NCBI GenBank assembly: GCA_046728975.1
Contig: JBKPFU010000207.1
Span: 1 to 6,754 of the forward strand
DNA from: JBKPFU01 sp046728975
GTDB lineage: Bacteria > Actinomycetota > Thermoleophilia > Gaiellales > Gaiellaceae
Direction: 5' to 3'
Length of the DNA stretch: 6,754 nt
Shown: one piece after another, positions 5,626 to 6,754 of the stretch
How positions within the stretch are numbered: position 1 is the stretch's first letter
Layout: every line of letters begins with the position of its first letter
Made by a program: the position numbers and the translations under genes
Notes under the pieces: generated by a model
Told to the model about the DNA's origin: nothing
Database searches by the model: none
The model's input: only the letters and a program-made list of their open reading frames with translations

Positions 5626-6244
5626 GTGCAGCCTCCAGCTTGCCGATCTCCTCGATAAGGCGCTCCGTTGCCGCCTCGGCCGCCTGCTTCGTGCCGAGCT
5701 GACGCAGATCGTCAACAGGCACCGGCGGGCCGTAGCGCACGCGCATCGGCCCGAGCCGCGACAGTCGATCCGTGCCCTTGATCGCCGCGGGCACGAGCGG
5801 CGCGTCCGCCGCGAGCGCGATCCGCGCCGCGCCGGTATGAGTCTTCGGCCGGTACTTCTTGCGCAGGCCTTTCGTGCGCCGCGTCCCCTCCGGGAACATG
5901 ACCACGATCTCACCGGAGCGGACGAGCTGGATCGCCGTCTCCATCGCCTCGCGGTCGCCCTCGCCGCGGCGCACCGGGAAGGCGCCGCCCTTCCTCAGCA
6001 CAGGGGTGAGCAGTGGGTTGAACAGCTCCGATTTCGCCATGAAGCGGAGCTGCCGCTTGGGGAAGAGCGGCATCCCGAGCGGCCAGGGATCCATGTTCGA
6101 GAGATGGTTTGCCGCAAGCACGAAGCCACCCTCGGGAAGGTGTTCAACCCCCTCCGCGCGCAGCCGATAAAGGCCCCTGATGACCGGCCAGCTCAGCACC
6201 CCCGCAAGCAGGTAAACCGGCGGCAGCACACGAAAGATCGTCAC
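5618..6244 (-). CDS. 1-acyl-glycerol-3-phosphate acyltransferase, PlsC family
   Basis: This 208-residue membrane-associated acyltransferase probably transfers a fatty acyl group to lysophosphatidic acid or a related lysolipid. The N-terminus has one hydrophobic segment (about 5-24, VLPPVYLLAGVLSWPVIRGL). The family motifs are in order: motif I NHLSNMDP with the catalytic H47 and D52 (H-x4-D), motif II region KGGAFPVRR (85-93), motif III FPEGTRR (117-123), and motif IV APLVPAAIKGTDRL (148-161). Length and order are normal. The start is GTG 6244 with a weak GGAA upstream; it heads the minus-strand operon and is divergent, with 49 bp in between, from the topoisomerase gene. PlsC paralogues vary in substrate, so it may serve main glycerolipid synthesis or a special lipid. 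It ends in TAG 5620-5618, inside the start of the exonuclease gene. Confidence 0.92.
   Translation of the reverse strand: MTIFRVLPPVYLLAGVLSWPVIRGLYRLRAEGVEHLPEGGFVLAANHLSNMDPWPLGMPLFPKRQLRFMAKSELFNPLLTPVLRKGGAFPVRRGEGDREAMETAIQLVRSGEIVVMFPEGTRRTKGLRKKYRPKTHTGAARIALAADAPLVPAAIKGTDRLSRLGPMRVRYGPPVPVDDLRQLGTKQAAEAATERLIEEIGKLEAALG
5632..5636 (-). promoter_or_regulatory. Shine-Dalgarno site that fixes the TTG start of the exonuclease
   Basis: On the minus strand GGAGG is followed by CTGCAC and then TTG (5625). It lies within the last codons of the acyltransferase gene (GKLEAALG), a typical coupled arrangement. It decides the start: no better codon is near, and the protein then opens MARPLLAIDGDS, as expected for the family. 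Confidence 0.75.
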
Positions 6245-6293
6245 AGATTCCGCTCGATTGAGCGTTTTGGACGTTCGCTATGGTGATTTCGCG
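6245..6293. promoter_or_regulatory. 49-bp divergent promoter region, acyltransferase operon versus topoisomerase
   Basis: Both genes start outward from this gap, so it should carry the 5' signals of each. On the plus strand TTGAGC (6258-6263) and TATGGT (6279-6284) each match four of six consensus bases, but the 15-bp spacing is short. The GC content is lower than in the flanking genes. No clear operator is seen. Confidence 0.35.
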
Positions 6294-6754
6294 ATGAAGA
6301 CATTGGTTGTTGCAGAGAAGCCTTCGGTCGCCCGCGACCTCGCGGACGCGCTGCCGGGCTCCTTCAAGAAGGAGGGCGGCAAGGAGGCGACCCACTACGA
6401 GTCGGACGACTACATCGTCACGTTCGCGGTCGGCCACCTGGTCGAGCTCGTCGACCCCGAGGTGTACGACGAGAAGCTGAAAAAGTGGCGGATGGCCGAC
6501 CTCCCGATCGTCCCGGAGGAATTCAAGCTCCAGGCCCGCGACGCCAAGGCGAAGAAACAGCTGAAGGCGATCCACAAGCTGATGAAGCGCGACGACGTCG
6601 ATCGGATCGTCAACGCCTGCGACGCCGGCCGCGAGGGCGAGCTGATCTTCGCCTACATCTACGAGATGGCCGAGATCGACAAGCCGGTCGAGCGCCTGTG
6701 GATCAACTCGATGACGAAGCAGGCGATCCGCGAGGGCTTCGAGAAGCTGCGCCC
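6294..6754 (+). CDS. Type IA DNA topoisomerase, TopB-like, N-terminal part (cut by window end)
   Basis: The gene runs off the right edge; 153 complete codons are visible. It opens MKTLVVAEKPSVARDLADAL, the TOPRIM start of topoisomerase III-type enzymes with the catalytic-region Glu E8. Next come TFAVGHLVEL (43-52), the conserved W65, the acidic TOPRIM motif NACDAGREGELIF (107-119), and LWINSMTKQAIREGF (135-149), the link to the strand-passage domain. The enzyme would relax or decatenate DNA by single-strand passage through a covalent tyrosine link; the active Tyr lies beyond the window. The motif reads D-A-G-R-E-G-E rather than D-x-D-R-E-G. The start ATG 6294 has GGTGA 7 nt upstream. In this genome it could be the TopB homologue or an additional type IA enzyme; the C-terminal part would decide. 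Confidence 0.93.
   Translation, partial: MKTLVVAEKPSVARDLADALPGSFKKEGGKEATHYESDDYIVTFAVGHLVELVDPEVYDEKLKKWRMADLPIVPEEFKLQARDAKAKKQLKAIHKLMKRDDVDRIVNACDAGREGELIFAYIYEMAEIDKPVERLWINSMTKQAIREGFEKLR

Noticed and set aside
4657..5658. Long plus-strand open frame antisense to the exonuclease
   Set aside because: The opposite strand has every catalytic residue of a 5' nuclease plus a good ribosome site; the antisense frame has low-complexity composition and no family match.
5626..5913. Upstream extension of the exonuclease frame into the acyltransferase gene
   Set aside because: The extra residues are Arg/Ser-rich shadow of PlsC. The GGAGG-spaced TTG at 5625 gives the expected family N-terminus.

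Overview
The window is very GC-rich with almost uniformly G/C-ending codons, frequent GTG/TTG starts and tightly packed genes. Together with the gene content this suggests a high-GC Actinomycetota genome, plausibly a deep branch such as Thermoleophilia/Gaiellales. That placement is inference; no marker gene here decides it. I see no phage, IS element, CRISPR array, tRNA or rRNA.

Layout, left to right. (1) The 3' end of a plus-strand gene whose C-terminus resembles prenyltransferase/squalene-cyclase-repeat proteins (to 389). (2) A roughly 235-bp gap (390-625) with no intact gene. It holds what looks like a decayed minus-strand small membrane-protein gene: coding-like codon use and a hydrophobic C-terminus, but no start codon and an internal TAG. 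(3) A secreted lytic transglycosylase with an SLT domain (626-1453, +). (4) A divergent two-component pair: a multi-membrane-span NarX/LiaS-type histidine kinase (1450-2832, -) and a NarL/LuxR-type response regulator (2883-3527, +). They share a 50-bp intergenic region, and the kinase stop codon overlaps the transglycosylase stop codon. (5) A structured intergenic stretch (3528-3710) with overlapping small hairpins, a hairpin displaying a CCTCCT loop, and a strong GC hairpin that may be a bidirectional terminator. (6) A compact minus-strand operon read from 6244 down to 3691: PlsC-type acyltransferase, stand-alone 5'-3' exonuclease, small DUF6457-like protein, HDAC/AcuC-like deacetylase. The junctions are an 8-nt overlap, a 10-nt gap and a probable 4-nt CTGA overlap. 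(7) A divergent type IA topoisomerase (TopB-like) from 6294, cut by the window end.

How they work together: the kinase and regulator very likely form one signalling pair sensing something at or in the membrane. The four operon genes are transcriptionally and translationally linked but have no obvious common pathway (lipid acylation, DNA repair, unknown, protein or small-molecule deacetylation). No clear new defence or mobile system is visible. The most interesting items are the probable CTG start of the deacetylase, the structured region 3528-3710, and the gene remnant at 395-619.
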